Below, one piece after another: positions 42,640 through 54,514 of a stretch of 64,000 nt of DNA. The position numbers and the translations under genes were made by a program. The notes below the pieces were generated by a model. The model was not told where the DNA came from. It did not search any database and saw only the letters and a list, made by a program, of their open reading frames with translations. Origin of the DNA: Bemisia tabaci (lineage: Eukaryota; Arthropoda; Insecta; Hemiptera; Aleyrodidae); NCBI RefSeq assembly GCF_918797505.1, contig NC_092801.1, positions 34,672,487-34,736,486 of the forward strand, in the 5' to 3' direction. Positions within the stretch are counted from its first letter, which is position 1. Every line of letters begins with the position of its first letter.

Positions 42640-43622
42640 CTGATTACATCTGATGTGTACATCCCACTTTAGATGCTGGTCTAGGTGAACTCCCAAGGTA
42701 TTTCGCCTCAGAAAATTTTTCGAGATTTTCACATTCGGAACAAATATTAGCTAAACATTGGTCTACTTCCTTAATATTGTCATGAATGATGATTCTTAAT
42801 GGTTCATTAGGCTGGCCCAGGCTGTTTGCTGTAAAGTGATGTATTTAGTTTTGGTAACGTCCATTTCCAGGAGATTATCTTCTAGCCAGTGGTAGATTTT
42901 TGAAAGTTCCATTGATGCCTTTTTATGAGCCTCTTCCCAATTTCCTTCTGATACTAATAGAGCCGTGTCATGAGCAAACGAAAATACTCTGCCTTGAACA
43001 CTTAAGTTACACATCTCATTTACGTATATAATGAAGAGTAAGGGAGAGAGGGCAGTTCCCTGGGGAAGACCTACTTCATAGGACATCACTTCACTGAGGA
43101 TATCACCCAACATAACAATTTGCTTTCTGTCACGATTAAAACGGTTAAAATTCTACAATGCAGTATCAGAAACAAGAGAGGGGTAAAAAAATACACAATC
43201 TATATCAGGAAAAGAAAAGGGAGGGAAAAAAAATGGTAAAAAAATAAATCGGGGAGGCACAAGTTTCCATCAATACCTAATAAAGTGCGATTTTTCAACT
43301 TCTGAAAAGTCTGTTTCGTTATTTGAATGTAAATGAAGGAGAGCAAAATGCTGTGCATTCAACAAAAGAGACATACATTTTGACGGAATACACACACGGA
43401 AGCCATACTGATTGTTTGATAAAATTTTACATTTATCGAGGGAACTTGACAATCTTTTCTTCACTACTTTTTTCTAATAGCTTGGCTAAGTTTGATGTAA
43501 GAGAGACAGGGCGATAGTTTGAGACAACTTTACTGTCTCCTTTTTTAAACAGTGGTATGACTTTAGATTCTCTAAACCTTGATGGAAAAATGGTTGAATC
43601 TTTTAGACTAAGGGAGATGGAC
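42640..43622 (-). pseudogene. Non-LTR reverse transcriptase pseudogene
   Basis: Reading down the minus strand: SRFRESKVIPLFKKGDS and NYRPVSLTSNLAKLLEK (43620-43480), KRLSS..DKCKILSNNQYGFR (about 43460-43400), then GLPQGTALSPLLFIIYVNEM and FSFAHDTALL (43080-42960), where the catalytic YADD/FADD is FAHD, and WLEDNLLEMDVTKTKYI. A last piece with EAKYLG and LDQHLKWDVHI lies near 42720-42650. This is the order of domains 1-7 of jockey-group reverse transcriptases. Frameshifts and lost segments (about 43114-43270) make it dead. Endonuclease and ORF1 are absent. Confidence 0.85.
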
Positions 43623-43775
43623 TAACTAATGGGTCCCTCGTGGGTTGCCGTTACTTAGTCTATTACCTACCTCCTTTGTCCATTGCAACCACCCGCTTCC
43701 ACCAGTAGGATCCCCCCATATTTCTTTTGTCTTCTTTGTCTGTAGCTTTCTCTATCAATTTCAATAATCGGCCCG
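43604..43775. mobile_element. MITE family D, partial copy 2
   Basis: Matches the right two-thirds of the element at 5123-5390, from ACTAAGGGAGATGGACTA through the CTTTGTCTGTAGC block to AATTTCAATAATCGGCCCGC. The left TIR is missing, and the copy abuts the reverse transcriptase relic. Confidence 0.7.
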
Positions 43776-44202
43776 CTACGGACCATGCGGGAATCGAGAT
43801 ACGCCCTCACGCCGCGCCAGACGGGTGACAAAATAAGGGACACCACCATCTGAAAAGACTTGCAGGTAAAATTACTCAAGGATAACGTTGTGATGGGCAA
43901 GTGTGTCTTTTCTGAAATAAGGAAAGATTAGGTGAAAAAATACGTCAATTTTTCACGTAAAAAGTTTTTAAAAATGAAACGTTAACTTTAAAAATGTGTA
44001 AATAAGTAAGATACTTATCTCAGAACGCGGTTTACCATAAAATGTTTCCTCGTCATTATTTTTAAACGCACGTAATTTTCAAACCTGTCTCTCTTATGCT
44101 ATTTTCGGTTGAATTTGTCGGAAGCTTAATAATCCTAAAGAAGCATTCATCCTATTACATTTCCACACCCATAAAGGTTAATACATGGTATATAGTGTCA
44201 TG

Positions 44203-44346
44203 GGTGTCCGGTCAGTTCGTCGCCTCCGATTCCCCGCCGGACAATTCCCCGCGGACAATTCCTCGCGTGGACAATTCGTCGTGGGACTATTCATCGCTGC
44301 CCAGTTCCCCGCGTGGCAACTTCATCGCCAGGACAATTCCCCGCGT
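44203..44346 (+). repeat. GC-rich subrepeat array, left
   Basis: Tandem copies of a ~15-bp word (GGACAATTCCCCGCG, GACAATTCGTCG and variants) follow GTGTCATGGGTGTCCGG. The same words appear inverted at 46165-46290 and 46921-46990, so the arrays may be the variable inverted ends of one element. Confidence 0.65.
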
Positions 44347-44409
44347 TTGATTATCATCAGCAATATTTTTTTAAGTAGTTATAAATAAGTAGCAAAATAA
44401 TCTATAATG

Positions 44410-45335
44410 TCACATCCGTGAATAAGGACTGTATGCACTGTGACTGGCATTTTATACCAGCCATACAGCTCTAAGTACCGATCCAACGTTGTTTGAAGCA
44501 GCTCCTTGAAAGTGGAAGTATCGATTCCCTCATTGATGTTGTTTAGGATTCTCAAGATATCATGGGAATTGTCAAGGAGCTCCTTGTCAAAGTCTAGTAT
44601 CTCTAAGGTGACGTCCGATTTTGCGAAAAAAGTCCGGGCGCAGTTTCCATCGTTGCTGTTACCAAGATCCTTGTTTAGGTTTATCTAGATCTAACCCCAG
44701 ACGCTTCTTGATCTCCGATTGAATGACGCTTTTCCAAGCAAGAGCTGTGATCTTGTCATCTTCTTCCTCGATCGTCCACTTCTCAAAACCACGGCGGTAA
44801 GATACATATATATAACAGCAGCATTCCATAAAGCGAGTGTAGGAGTGCGGGGGTGACAAACCGTACTTGAACTTGGCTTCGTCGACTGGCCTGTCTGCTA
44901 CATCCGCTTTGTTCATCTGGTTCGAGGTAGCTCCACATATGTTGCAGATAGCGTTGCTACTAGTGTCGCTGAGGTTATTGACGACTTATCCATCCAACAT
45001 TGTATTAAACAGCTTGAAAAGCACCTGCTTCCCTTCAAAATTGAATGGGTCAGGCGCTTCTATTTCTTCGTTCATTTTTTTCTCATTTGTCTCGGCCAGT
45101 TCAGGGGTTCCTTTTGCCAAAACCATACGAATGGGCCTTGTGTAAAAAGTTGAATTCGGGCGGGGGTTTTTCCACAGAGCCATTCCATCAACGAGAGACA
45201 CCAGCCTTAGCGGGACTAAAGCTGGCAAAAAACAGCTATCGTCGCTGGCTAGCGTCTTCTGGAATGGCTGCTTGTACTGGCTATGCCCGGATGACCCGTC
45301 GAAGCCCCATTTACAGATTGTTCGGGCCTTAATTC
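44410..45335 (-). pseudogene. RAG1/Transib-like transposase pseudogene
   Basis: Reading down the minus strand from about 45335: WGFDGSSGHSQYKQ (first catalytic Asp context), ALVPLRL, WKNPRPNSTFYTRPIR (compare the NP.P.S....RP motif), a CNICGATSNQMN zinc-binding motif, YGLSPPHSYTRFMECC, KKRLGLDLDKPKQGS, and after a frameshift NSNDGNCARTFF, then WYKMPVTVHTVLIHG. This order and these motifs are those of the RAG1 core/Transib family of DDE transposases, which cut DNA next to TIRs and gave rise to vertebrate V(D)J recombinase. A stop at 44986-44988 and a frameshift near 44660 disable it. The C-terminal catalytic Glu region was not found, so the copy is also truncated. Confidence 0.75.
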
Positions 45336-45413
45336 CTACTCGACTTTAAATAGTTGGAAAACTACCGAGAGCGCGCGGGCCTGGCTTCAACTTTCTTGAT
45401 CTGGGATTCCTAA

Positions 45414-45640
45414 CTACACCGGGCTCGAGCCTCGAGCCGGGGTCCCTATGCTGAAGTTCACCGGGCTAGCCGGGGTCTCTAATCTACTCTCCGGGCGAAC
45501 CGGGATCCCTAACTAATTCTCCGGGCTAACCGGGGCTTATAACTAAACACCGGGCGATCCGGGGATTACCTGATCAACACCGGACGTGCCGGGGAACACC
45601 TAACCTTAGTTGATGCGCAACGCCGGGCAGACCGGGGAGA
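45414..45640. repeat. GC-rich minisatellite with palindromic core
   Basis: Six to seven degenerate units of about 35-38 bp, each with a core like CCGGGCTAACCGGGG followed by an AT-richer CCTAACT segment. The core is an inverted repeat in every unit (CCGG...CCGG). It lies just upstream (on the minus strand) of the RAG1/Transib-like pseudogene and could be part of that element's end. Confidence 0.7.
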
Positions 45641-46164
45641 AGTACTTGATTCATAGATTGCTCTGTGAGCGGCGATGAATAGCGGTTGTATTGATGCGTA
45701 CTTTAGGACCTAGGTGAATTGATATCCCGCGCCCGGCATAGGAGTTTAAAGAACAGAAAGTAATGCTGACAAAATAACTAAAAAACATTGAACCTTGAGA
45801 CCTTCCTTGCTATATTTACACTTATATACATCTCTGGGAACCAGACAAAATCATAACTTTTTTTACATAAATAGAACTAAAAAGACCTTAACAAACATAA
45901 ACTATCTTTGTGACGCGAGCGCTCTCTGGTGGAGCGTCGCCGAGGCTGGCCGCGGTCGACGTCACGGCGCGATTAGCCGTGTATTAGACGGCGCGGCGCG
46001 GCAGCAGAAACTTGCCCAGAGATACGCTGCAGAGGCGCGTACACAAATCAGTTGCAGTTGGTCGCTAGAAGAATTTGCGGGTAGAGAAATTGATTTCATT
46101 ATGCTGGTGGCAGTGGCATGAAGGAGAGATTGTAGTCTATGTAGACTATGACAGTCAGTGGCGA

Positions 46165-46292
46165 GGTTTCGTCCGGCGAGGAATTGACGGGCGGGGAACA
46201 GGGCAGCGATGAATAGCCCCGCGAGGAATCGTCAGCGGGGAATTGTCCGGCGGGGAATCGGTGGCGATGAACTGTCCGAGACTCAGTGTCAT
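46165..46292 (-). repeat. GC-rich subrepeat array, right
   Basis: Inverted relative of 44203-44346: GCGAGGAATTG, GGCGGGGAATCGG, GGCGATGAACTGTCCG then CAGTGTCATG. A further piece continues at 46921-46990 beyond the insertion at 46306-46916. Confidence 0.65.
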
Positions 46293-46305
46293 GAATCGGC
46301 CTAAT

Positions 46306-46916
46306 GGGTCACTAAACCATGAACGAATTTTGACTTGCGAATATAGTTTTCTGAAGGAAAATGACGCGTAGAACACGATGCGCACATTAAAAACGCGAAC
46401 AAGTAACTCAATAACCGAGAAATGCGCAGTTCAAATCGCTCAACTTATACGCAAATTTAAAACGCCCCGGTTTCGCGCCGCGCCGAATGATGTCATCCGG
46501 CACCAATCAGAAGCGGGCACGGGTTTCCACGACTTCCGTCAAATGTCTATCTACTCTTCGTATATGAAAACAATACTAAAGTCGAAATTATATCTTTTGA
46601 ATTCAAGACTTGAATCTCATTCATATGTTAGCTGTAATAAACGAGCAACAATTCCATATTGAAACACGTTTTATTTCAACAAACATTAGAGGAAAATGAG
46701 AGAAGATTGCGATATGACTACCGCACTACCGCAGTGCGTCAACACCGTCAGTTTCCCGCCATTCGGGTGCGTTTGAAATGTCTTGCAGTTTTTAGATTTT
46801 TCAAAAGCGGGTTTCTCCGCGATTTCGGCTCCATAAAAATGCGGAAAAATCACCACGTTATCTACTCACATTGTACTTTCAGAATATTCAATAAAATAAA
46901 CAAGGTTTAGTGACCC
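46306..46916. mobile_element. TIR insertion (GGGTCACTAAACC)
   Basis: GGGTCACTAAACC at the left is an exact mirror of GGTTTAGTGACCC at the right, ~610 bp apart. It stands between two pieces of the GC-rich subrepeat array. No transposase recognised and no clear target duplication seen. Confidence 0.6.
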
Positions 46917-47269
46917 GTTTTCCACGCGAGGAATCGTCCGGCGGAGAATCGGTGGCGATGGACTTTCCTAGACTCAGTGTCATGAATCGGCCTAATTTTG
47001 ATGTAATGATAGCAATCGGTTTTATTCGGGTCCTTTTCGAAAAATCAAATGAACAGGATGCAGATCCATGCTCCTAAGAGTTGTCTTTCAAATTCTAAAT
47101 TTTCTTTGAATTTCGAAGCCTATTCGCTCACGAATGCATGGGAGTGGTATAGGGAATACTCGCAACCTTTTTAAGTGGCCACAATTTTAAGGTTTGTTGA
47201 TAAGTGTTCAAATTTAAGATTTTGAACAAATTCAATCCCCCCCCCCCCTATAGAGGGAAAATCAGCCGT

Positions 47270-47545
47270 AGGCTGATTATTGGAATTAATAGACAAAGCG
47301 ATACACAAGGAAGACGAACTGGAAACATAGCTATCCTATTGGTGGAGACGGGTGGTTGCAACGGACAAAGGAGGTAAGTAATAGACTAACTGACGGCAAT
47401 AACCAACGAGAGATCCTGTAGTTACTCCATCATATTTTCTCCATTGTTCTATAACAACCACCCGTTGTAACCATTAAGATTGCTCCATGTTCCCTATGTC
47501 TCCTTTACCTATCACTTTGTCCATACATTTCAAAAATCACCGCCG
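47270..47545. mobile_element. MITE family D, copy 3
   Basis: Left end TGATTATTGGAATTAATAGACAAAGCGATA and right end with TATCACTTTGTCCATACATTTCAAAAATCA are imperfect mirror images. The interior shares GGTGGTTGCAACGGACAAAGGAGGTA with the other copies in inverted form. Confidence 0.6.
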
Positions 47546-47619
47546 TGGACTACATTTTGCAATCGGGAACTATACAATTTCTGGTTCCGTTTAGAAACAC
47601 CGCACGTATCATTACTTTT

Positions 47620-48095
47620 CTCATGCGCACAAGTTATATTACGAATGATGCTTCGTTCCCAACTTCGGCATGAAAAATATTTTATCCGGTTGGTGAACAT
47701 TTTCGCACTTTTTGACTCTTTACGCACATAAGTAATTTAACGGATGATGCCTCCTTCCCAACTTTGGCATTTAAAATATTGCATTCATTTAGTGAACATC
47801 TTCGCACTTTTGCCTTTTTATGGACACAAGTAATTTTAAGGATGATGCTTCGTTCCCAACTTCGGCATGAAAAATATTTTATCCGGTTGGTGAACATTTT
47901 CGCACTTTTTGACTCTTTACGCACATAAGTAATTTAACGGATGATGCCTCCTTCCCAACTTTGGCATTTAAAATATTGCATTCATTTAGTGAACATCTTC
48001 GCACTTTTGCCTTTTTATGGACAAAAGTAATTTTAAGGATGATGCTTCGTTCCCAACTTCGGCATGTAAAATGTTGCATCTATTTGGTGAACATT
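47620..48095 (+). repeat. Dimeric satellite, 197-bp period
   Basis: About five monomers of ~98 bp, each with AAGTAATTT...GATGATGC.TC.TTCCCAACTT.GGCAT...GTGAACAT.TTCGCACTTTT. Alternate monomers are more alike, so the higher-order period is 197 bp (CGCACTTTTTGACTCTTTACG at 47704 and 47901). The minus-strand ORFs spanning it are by-products of the repeat. Confidence 0.85.
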
Positions 48096-49370
48096 TTCGA
48101 TTTTTTTTTACTTTCAAGCCAAAAAAACTACGAAAACCCCTGCGCATGAGTCTGCAGAATGATTTTGTATCGGAAAATTTCAGAATTCAAATAAAAACAG
48201 GGTTTCGACATCAAATCCCATCACGCTGTACAGCAATCGAATTCGATTCTCGCTTAATATGTGCTTATATAAAGCGCTTTTTATAAAGTGCTTTTATCAT
48301 GGCCTGAAAGTGTTTGAATTTAAAGACATTTTGAATTTTTCCCATCGCAAATAATTCTTTAGACTCACACGAGACGGTTCCTACGCATAGAAATTCGTCG
48401 TTTATCTTGTCTATATATTTTTTGCAAAAAAACTTTAAATTTAAGAAGGTAACCTAATCGATGCGATATATCGTGCGCTACCTCGATCTCAGCCGAAGAT
48501 TGGACGCGTCGAATTAAATAATTAGGAGCCTGTCTAGTGGCTCTCGGTGGTTTGAGGTATAGCAAGTATTTATAACATTGTGACTGTCTGAATTTTAAAT
48601 CAGATTGAACTCATTAAGATTCATTTTTTTCCTACGGTACGATTATTTTGGTCCGAAAATTTTCTCTCAGCATCCAGCTAGTCGTCTAGACGCCGTGTGT
48701 GCCATTGCCCGCACGCTCGCTGAAATTTGGTAACCGGTTTTTCGAGTTTTTTTTTTCTTTTTTTTTAAAATTAATTATTTTTTATTTTTTTCATAGAGTC
48801 AGTGTTGTTTTTGCTGAAGAGTATTCCCCGATTCACTTACGCAGGGAGTACGTAAATAGTGTTTTATTTATTCCAATGGGTGCGTCTTGTCGCCCGGACA
48901 GCAGCAATTCGTCATAATAACAATACAGAGACATTTAAACGATGTAGATAATAATAATACCCTACGGAAAATTGTTGAGAAACGCTTGAAAACTCTAGGT
49001 TGAACCCAAAAAATCTCTTCAAAGCAATCAACACGTTTTCAATCCCTGTGGCGACCAACTATTTTGGCGTCATTAGCTGGCGCGCAAGTAACCTTGAAAA
49101 TATGATAATGTACACCAGAACGCAACTAACCCAAAATAGGAAACATCACCCAAAATCGTGTAAGCAGAGAGTATTTTTGAACGGAAGATGGTGAAATAGG
49201 CATATTGGAATTATTTTATCTCTGCAATCGAATCAACAATTTGTTCGGGAGAACTTATTATGTTATTATTGACTTCTATGTTTGTTATTTCTCTTGGGCC
49301 CTTTTTTTACTTTTGTTCGGTGAAGCAGCTTACCTCACCTAGAATCGATATTTATAAAGGATTTGAATCA
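48096..49370. other. Intergenic DNA, no gene recognised
   Basis: No supported gene or long repeat; T-runs near 48750-48790. Confidence 0.35.
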
Positions 49371-49517
49371 TTGGCGTGGCGTGAATAGCGATTTATCGAT
49401 TGTTATGCCTTTTAAACTTATGGCAAAGGATCGACAAACAGGGTGTTCGCAGCGAACACCTTAATAATCGGTTCTTTACCATAGGTTTAAATTCACGCCA
49501 TTCACGCCACGCCACTG
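49371..49517. mobile_element. Palindromic MITE family E, copy 1
   Basis: TTGGCGTGGCGTGAAT at the left and ATTCACGCCACGCCACTG at the right are inverted. The centre holds GGTGTTCGCAGCGAACACC, a 19-bp palindrome. Other copies are at 50930-51145 and 53648-53815. Confidence 0.75.
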
Positions 49518-50929
49518 ATTGGAATGGATGAAAAACAGTGTCATCAACTTTTAAGAATCGCCACTGACGATTAAATGGGCGTGGTAAAGTTTCAGCAGAC
49601 CGCTGAGAAGAGAGGTGACTTAAAAATTAAAATGGGAATTAAATAAAAATGGTAATATACAATTTTAATTTTAAATCTGATTCACGAGTGACTTTTAATA
49701 GATTTCTCCCTCAATTATTTATACGAATGGAAGTCTTTAAAAAACAAAATGATTTGTTTTAATTAAAGATTTAAAATAGTATGAATTTTTTTACCTAAAA
49801 ACTACATCACACTCAGAAACACGGCGTCGTCAAAATCTTCCGATGTGAATGATCACTTTCGCTCTGTGTGTGTGTTTATTGTTGAGGAGCAGTCACTTCC
49901 TTTGATAAAATCCACTAAGAAAAGAACAGAACGGGAAAATTTTGGATTGTTTTGCAACCGGAGAAGAAATTTTAAATATTAAAATCGCCATAAAATCTAG
50001 AATCAGACATCATGGGACTGATGACAATTATGAATAAGTCGAATTAAACACTATTTAACAGTTCATCAAGTGGAACTTACTTCTCAACAATAGATAATGC
50101 ACGTTTTTGCCTTCGAAGTAATGTCCATTCTGAACATTAATAGTTTCTGGGGGAATCTATTTCCAAATAGATCTCGCGTTCTAATAATTTCTACGTTAAA
50201 TTCCGCTGTAATAACATTTGATGGAGTAATTCCATTCAAACCCTTTCTGCAGTGCCCCATTCTCTCTCAACGCCATCCGAACTGAACATAATATTATGAA
50301 AGCAACACGAGAAGTTTCCGGAAAATTTCAAGTGCAAACCTACTCACACGACCTTTAACTAGTGGCTGTTACGTGAATACTGGAAATGGTATTTTTGGTA
50401 TCTGTCCTTTCTCTCCGTTTATTTTAAAATTTAAAACCTGAATTTTAACTTGAATCGAGAGAAAACTACCCGTTTTTCCAAATTTGTAATGATTAAGAAA
50501 TTTTCCCCATGTGCTACTTTAAAGGTAAAGTACAGTCCTAAAGGAGAGAGATAATTTCTCATCGGCGGACAAAAAACTCAAGTGCATTCACGTCGATGAA
50601 CACACGCAGATAACCGGTATTCTGAGCTCGTGGATGACTTTTTTGGTCGGATTCCGTGTTCAATACTGAGTGAAATAATCTTTATAGCCTCTTTTCTCTT
50701 TTTAGATGCCAAAGCCTTGACGCCTGTCGGAACTGGATCTTCAGTGTTGAGAAAGGAAGCAGGAAATTCGACGTAAGCTCGGCATCACTCGAGAGTTAAT
50801 GTGAACACGTGGCGCGTTTGACCGTCTCCCGGCAAATGCGCTGGGGTTTTTTTGGAATTATTTAATTGATTTCAATATCAAAAGATTCACAAATATTAAC
50901 CCTCGCTAGACTCTGTCCATTTTGACCAT
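49518..50929. other. Intergenic DNA, no gene recognised
   Basis: AT-rich with short open stretches only. No family recognised. Confidence 0.35.
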
Positions 50930-51145
50930 GGTTTTCTGATCAAAATTCGATGTCAGCTCTGCCGTGATAGCGAGAAGTGATTTGCGATGTATCGAATGGT
51001 CTGCCATTTAAACTTATGGAAAAGTATCGATAAACAGGATGTTCGCAGCGAACACCTTGACAATCGATTCTTTACCTTAGCATCGATTCTTTACCATAGC
51101 ATCAATTGGGGAAATATCGAACATCGATCATTCACGCCTCGCCAC
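50930..51145. mobile_element. Palindromic MITE family E, copy 2
   Basis: Contains GATGTATCGAATGGTCTGCC, ATTTAAACTTATGGAAAAG and the core GTTCGCAGCGAACACC, and ends TCACGCCTCGCCAC. It has an extra internal duplication of ATCGATTCTTTACC. Confidence 0.65.
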
Positions 51146-53044
51146 GGAGGAGAGCCGTAACTCTAAATTTTCGAAATCGGGTTTCCCTCAAAATTTGTCA
51201 AGTCTCCTCCAGATGAAATCACCGAAACTACTTTTCTACCCTCACACGAAGCTGGGAAAAATAGATGGGAAATTTCGAAGGGGCCCACCCTCACCCTAGA
51301 TAAATCTCCTCAACTCTCCACGCTTCTGCTCTTTAAGGGTCTATTTATCAGAAAGGGCATCATAATTTGGTCTTTTTCGCCTCTAATCGGTGAGTTTTTT
51401 TCGTTTTTTTGTGTGTTTATTATCGCTTGATATAGAACAGATACGTTTTCACTTACAATGAAAGTGATAAATTGAATTTAAGGAACAAGAATTATTAGGA
51501 CTATAAGTAACAGAGATTAGTTATGATGTGATGAAATTTACGAGTATAAGAATTACTTAAATCAACTCGGGTGATGGTGCGCGACACCGGAATCCGCCTT
51601 TTTGGCATACATGGTAGTACAATCGGTGAGTGCCGATTTTGGCGCAAAATGTGGATTTTTCGGCATTCGACCGCAAACCCATGGAACCCGCATTTTTTGC
51701 CAAAATGGCCTGCAGACACATATTTACGCCCGAAATTAGACCGAAAACGACCAAATCATGATATGCACTTCGGTTAGTGTGTACCTTCAATGAGAAAAAA
51801 CCGCTGCGCTGAGTTAAGGAATTTCATGGTGGACGTTAAAATGACCGTTATTGATATCCCTTCCCTTGGGTTACAGCAAACTGAAAGTTTAATCTGATTA
51901 TTTTCGTGATAGAATCATTGAAGTTAAAGGACACATTTAATTATTTTAAAATTGAACCCGAATTCCGTCGTATACTCGTATATTTGCAGTGTCTTGAAGT
52001 GGGAAGGCTCGCTGTCTCAGTTCCATGAATCATTGACTCGATTTTTTACCGAATCTAGTTTTGCGCATGAAAATCGATTTTAATTACTTTTCGTCTCCTT
52101 TTGGGAGGGGGGGGGAGCGGAGTAACGGAGAGCAACTTTGGTCTTGTTTCTGACTTAAAACCGTTTAGTTTTCTCCGCTTCAGACCAAGGTCTGTTGATG
52201 GATATAATAAAACCTTTAAAATTTAATTGGACCGAACTTTCCACATTTATAGTGGCTAAAGAGAGTTTTGAACTGAAATTGAATGCCGATCATATTTTCC
52301 AGTGAAATAGATGATTATTTACGTTCAAAGGCACTTCAGTCCTAAAGGGCAATTTATTTAGAGATACATTTTCATCAAGTTGGGTACAAATCTGAGGGCT
52401 GAGTTTTCGACGAAAATCGAGTGTAAAAAATATTTTCGCGTTGTGCTTAATTAATTTCATTTTCACTGGAATTGAAGGGTATCCATGGATTAGAAATATG
52501 GAGAGGAGTTGATCGAATATTTTTTTCTCCCGAAATTTGCGACCCAAGTGACCTCGTCTGAGAGGAAACAGCCAGTAGTGGTATTTTAAGCATGGATGGA
52601 ACGATGACGTCTTCCGAAAAAATGAATTGCGACAGAAAATCTGTAATATCTATAACACCACGCACCTCGGTTCGCGATGTCGCAGACTTCTTGTCATACT
52701 TTATTGTTGAAAGAAAATACTACTCAACGGCTATTCCCATAAACTGTCGCGATTTTTCTTCTCTCTGCAAAGAAAACTCTGTGAACATTTCAAGGAATGA
52801 AGTTTATCAGTTATTCTTCCAAAAAAAATAATGAAAGCGGATATTTTTAAACACAGCAAACGAGATACGTGGAGTGGAGGTCTCGACGTCGATTTTCATG
52901 TGTTCACAAATGGACTGCAATTTGCAATTTGGAATTATAAATTCTGGCTCTTTTGGGAAAACACTTATGTGCATAGGGAAACTAATGACACACACGTTGT
53001 TTTTAAACCGGGCTAGAATGTATAGTTCCAAATCGCAAAATGTA
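51146..53044. other. Intergenic DNA, no gene recognised
   Basis: No supported gene. A weak inverted pair (ATTTTGGCGCAAAATG near 51641 and CATTTTTTGCCAAAAT near 51692) forms a small hairpin. Confidence 0.35.
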
Positions 53045-53315
53045 GCCCAAATGGACCGCGTCGAGCAGAAAAGAACCAAGCCACATCAACCGTTGCCAAA
53101 TTTCATCGGGCTTTTACTTTTTTACATGAAAACGGTAGTGCGGATTTTTGCGCAAATGTCAGTAAATTTTCTGCGTAGTGCGAAGCAAATAATGAAATTT
53201 GCAAATGAATCCGCACAAACGTTCTCTTTTAAAAAATTAAATTGCCCAGTTAAAATTCGCAACAGGTGATGTGGCTTGGTTCTTTTCTGCTAAACATTGT
53301 CCAAATAAGACCTGC
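53045..53315. mobile_element. MITE family F, intact copy
   Basis: Left: AAATGGACCGCGTCGAGCAGAAAAG then AACCAAGCCACATCA. Right: TGATGTGGCTTGGTT then CTTTTCTGCTAAACATTGTCC. The arms are ~55 bp and the interior is AT-rich and non-coding. A second copy split by other MITEs lies at 62485-63630. Confidence 0.8.
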
Positions 53316-53647
53316 GCAGGAACTGCGGTCATTTTTCATTGCTCAAAAGGTCAAAATTAGCCAAATATCTCTAACGTATAATCGATTCTACCGCAAATTT
53401 ATCTCGAACCCAAGACCACTCGTCTTTTAGGAGTTGTTTACTAGTTTTTAAGTTTATTTTCGACAATACCGTGAAGTGTATCACAAAATGGAAATTATAA
53501 AATCAATATTCACCCGCTTAGCACTCAAGGCGTGTTTGCTGCGAATGCATTAAAGTGTGTTCAGAATTCGCTAACCTCCTCGAAGTCTGTGCAATACCAG
53601 ATCCAGCCAATGGTAATGACCGGAATTTTCCGAGAGTCTGCAATAAC

Positions 53648-53815
53648 CTAGTGGCGTGGCGTGCTTTGCGATGTATCGATCGATCTGCCATTCAAACCTA
53701 TGGAAAAGGAATGATAAATAGGGTGTTCGCAACGGACAGCTTAATAATCGATTCTATGTCATAGCCTCGAATGAGGAAATATCGAAAATCGATTTCTTGC
53801 GCCTCGCCATTGGCA
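53648..53815. mobile_element. Palindromic MITE family E, copy 3
   Basis: TAGTGGCGTGGCGTGCTTTGCGATG at the left, core GGGTGTTCGCAACGGACAGC (palindrome decayed), and right end GCGCCTCGCCATTGGC. Confidence 0.65.
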
Positions 53816-53954
53816 ATATCCGCAACTCGCCCCTGTTTGCGCGAATGATGCGCTGGATTGACGTCAACGAACGGTTTAATACAGCGCAAATATCGGATTA
53901 AAAATGTCGGAATGTCATATAAACATTTCAGATAAGCGATCAAGAGGAATACTG

Positions 53955-54217
53955 TCGTGCTAAGGAAGGACACCGAATGAGCCTTCAGACGTTGTCAAAT
54001 TTCCTTTGTTAAAATATGCGTTTTCGGGAAAATCAGTGGATACTTTTCTTTTGAATTTGCCCGAGACTTTCTTTTGCGGTCCGATCTATAAATTTTCCGA
54101 GAATTTTGAAGAGAATATATTCTTAACTTTTCTCAAAAATAGACATTTTATCGGAGGGAATTTAGCAACTCTCGAATGTTCATACGGCGTTTTTCCTTGG
54201 CACAGTAGACTAAGGGA
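53955..54217. mobile_element. Foldback family G, copy 1
   Basis: TGTCGTGCTAAGGAAGGACACCGAATGAG at the left is mirrored by CATACGGCGTTTTTCCTTGGCACAG at the right, with GTTGTCAAATTTCC/GGAATTTAGCAAC further in. Related sequences flank the pogo-like element at 61420-62420 and occur near 60200. Confidence 0.65.
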
Positions 54218-54514
54218 ATGTAGCTAACTTAACTTATGACGAATCGAAAGGGAGGATTACATTACAGTGCAAGCAGGGGATAGCAGAATTGCAAGCGTTT
54301 AGAGTTATTTTTTTCAAGCGAGATGGAGCAAGGTCAAGAATGAAGAAGAGGAAATGCTAAAATCTGACTATGAAATGAGCGATTATATTAATAATATGAC
54401 TGATATTATCAATGCTGGTACTCAAAAGTTGCAGCAGCGTATATGAAGTATACATAAACTAAATAAGCCTCTTGAAAAATTGAAGCAAATTACCAATGAA
54501 AGAGTTAACCGCTT

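Noticed and set aside
47530..48079. Series of similar minus-strand ORFs (MRKESKSAKMF...)
   Set aside because: They repeat only because the 197-bp satellite repeats. No protein family features are seen.
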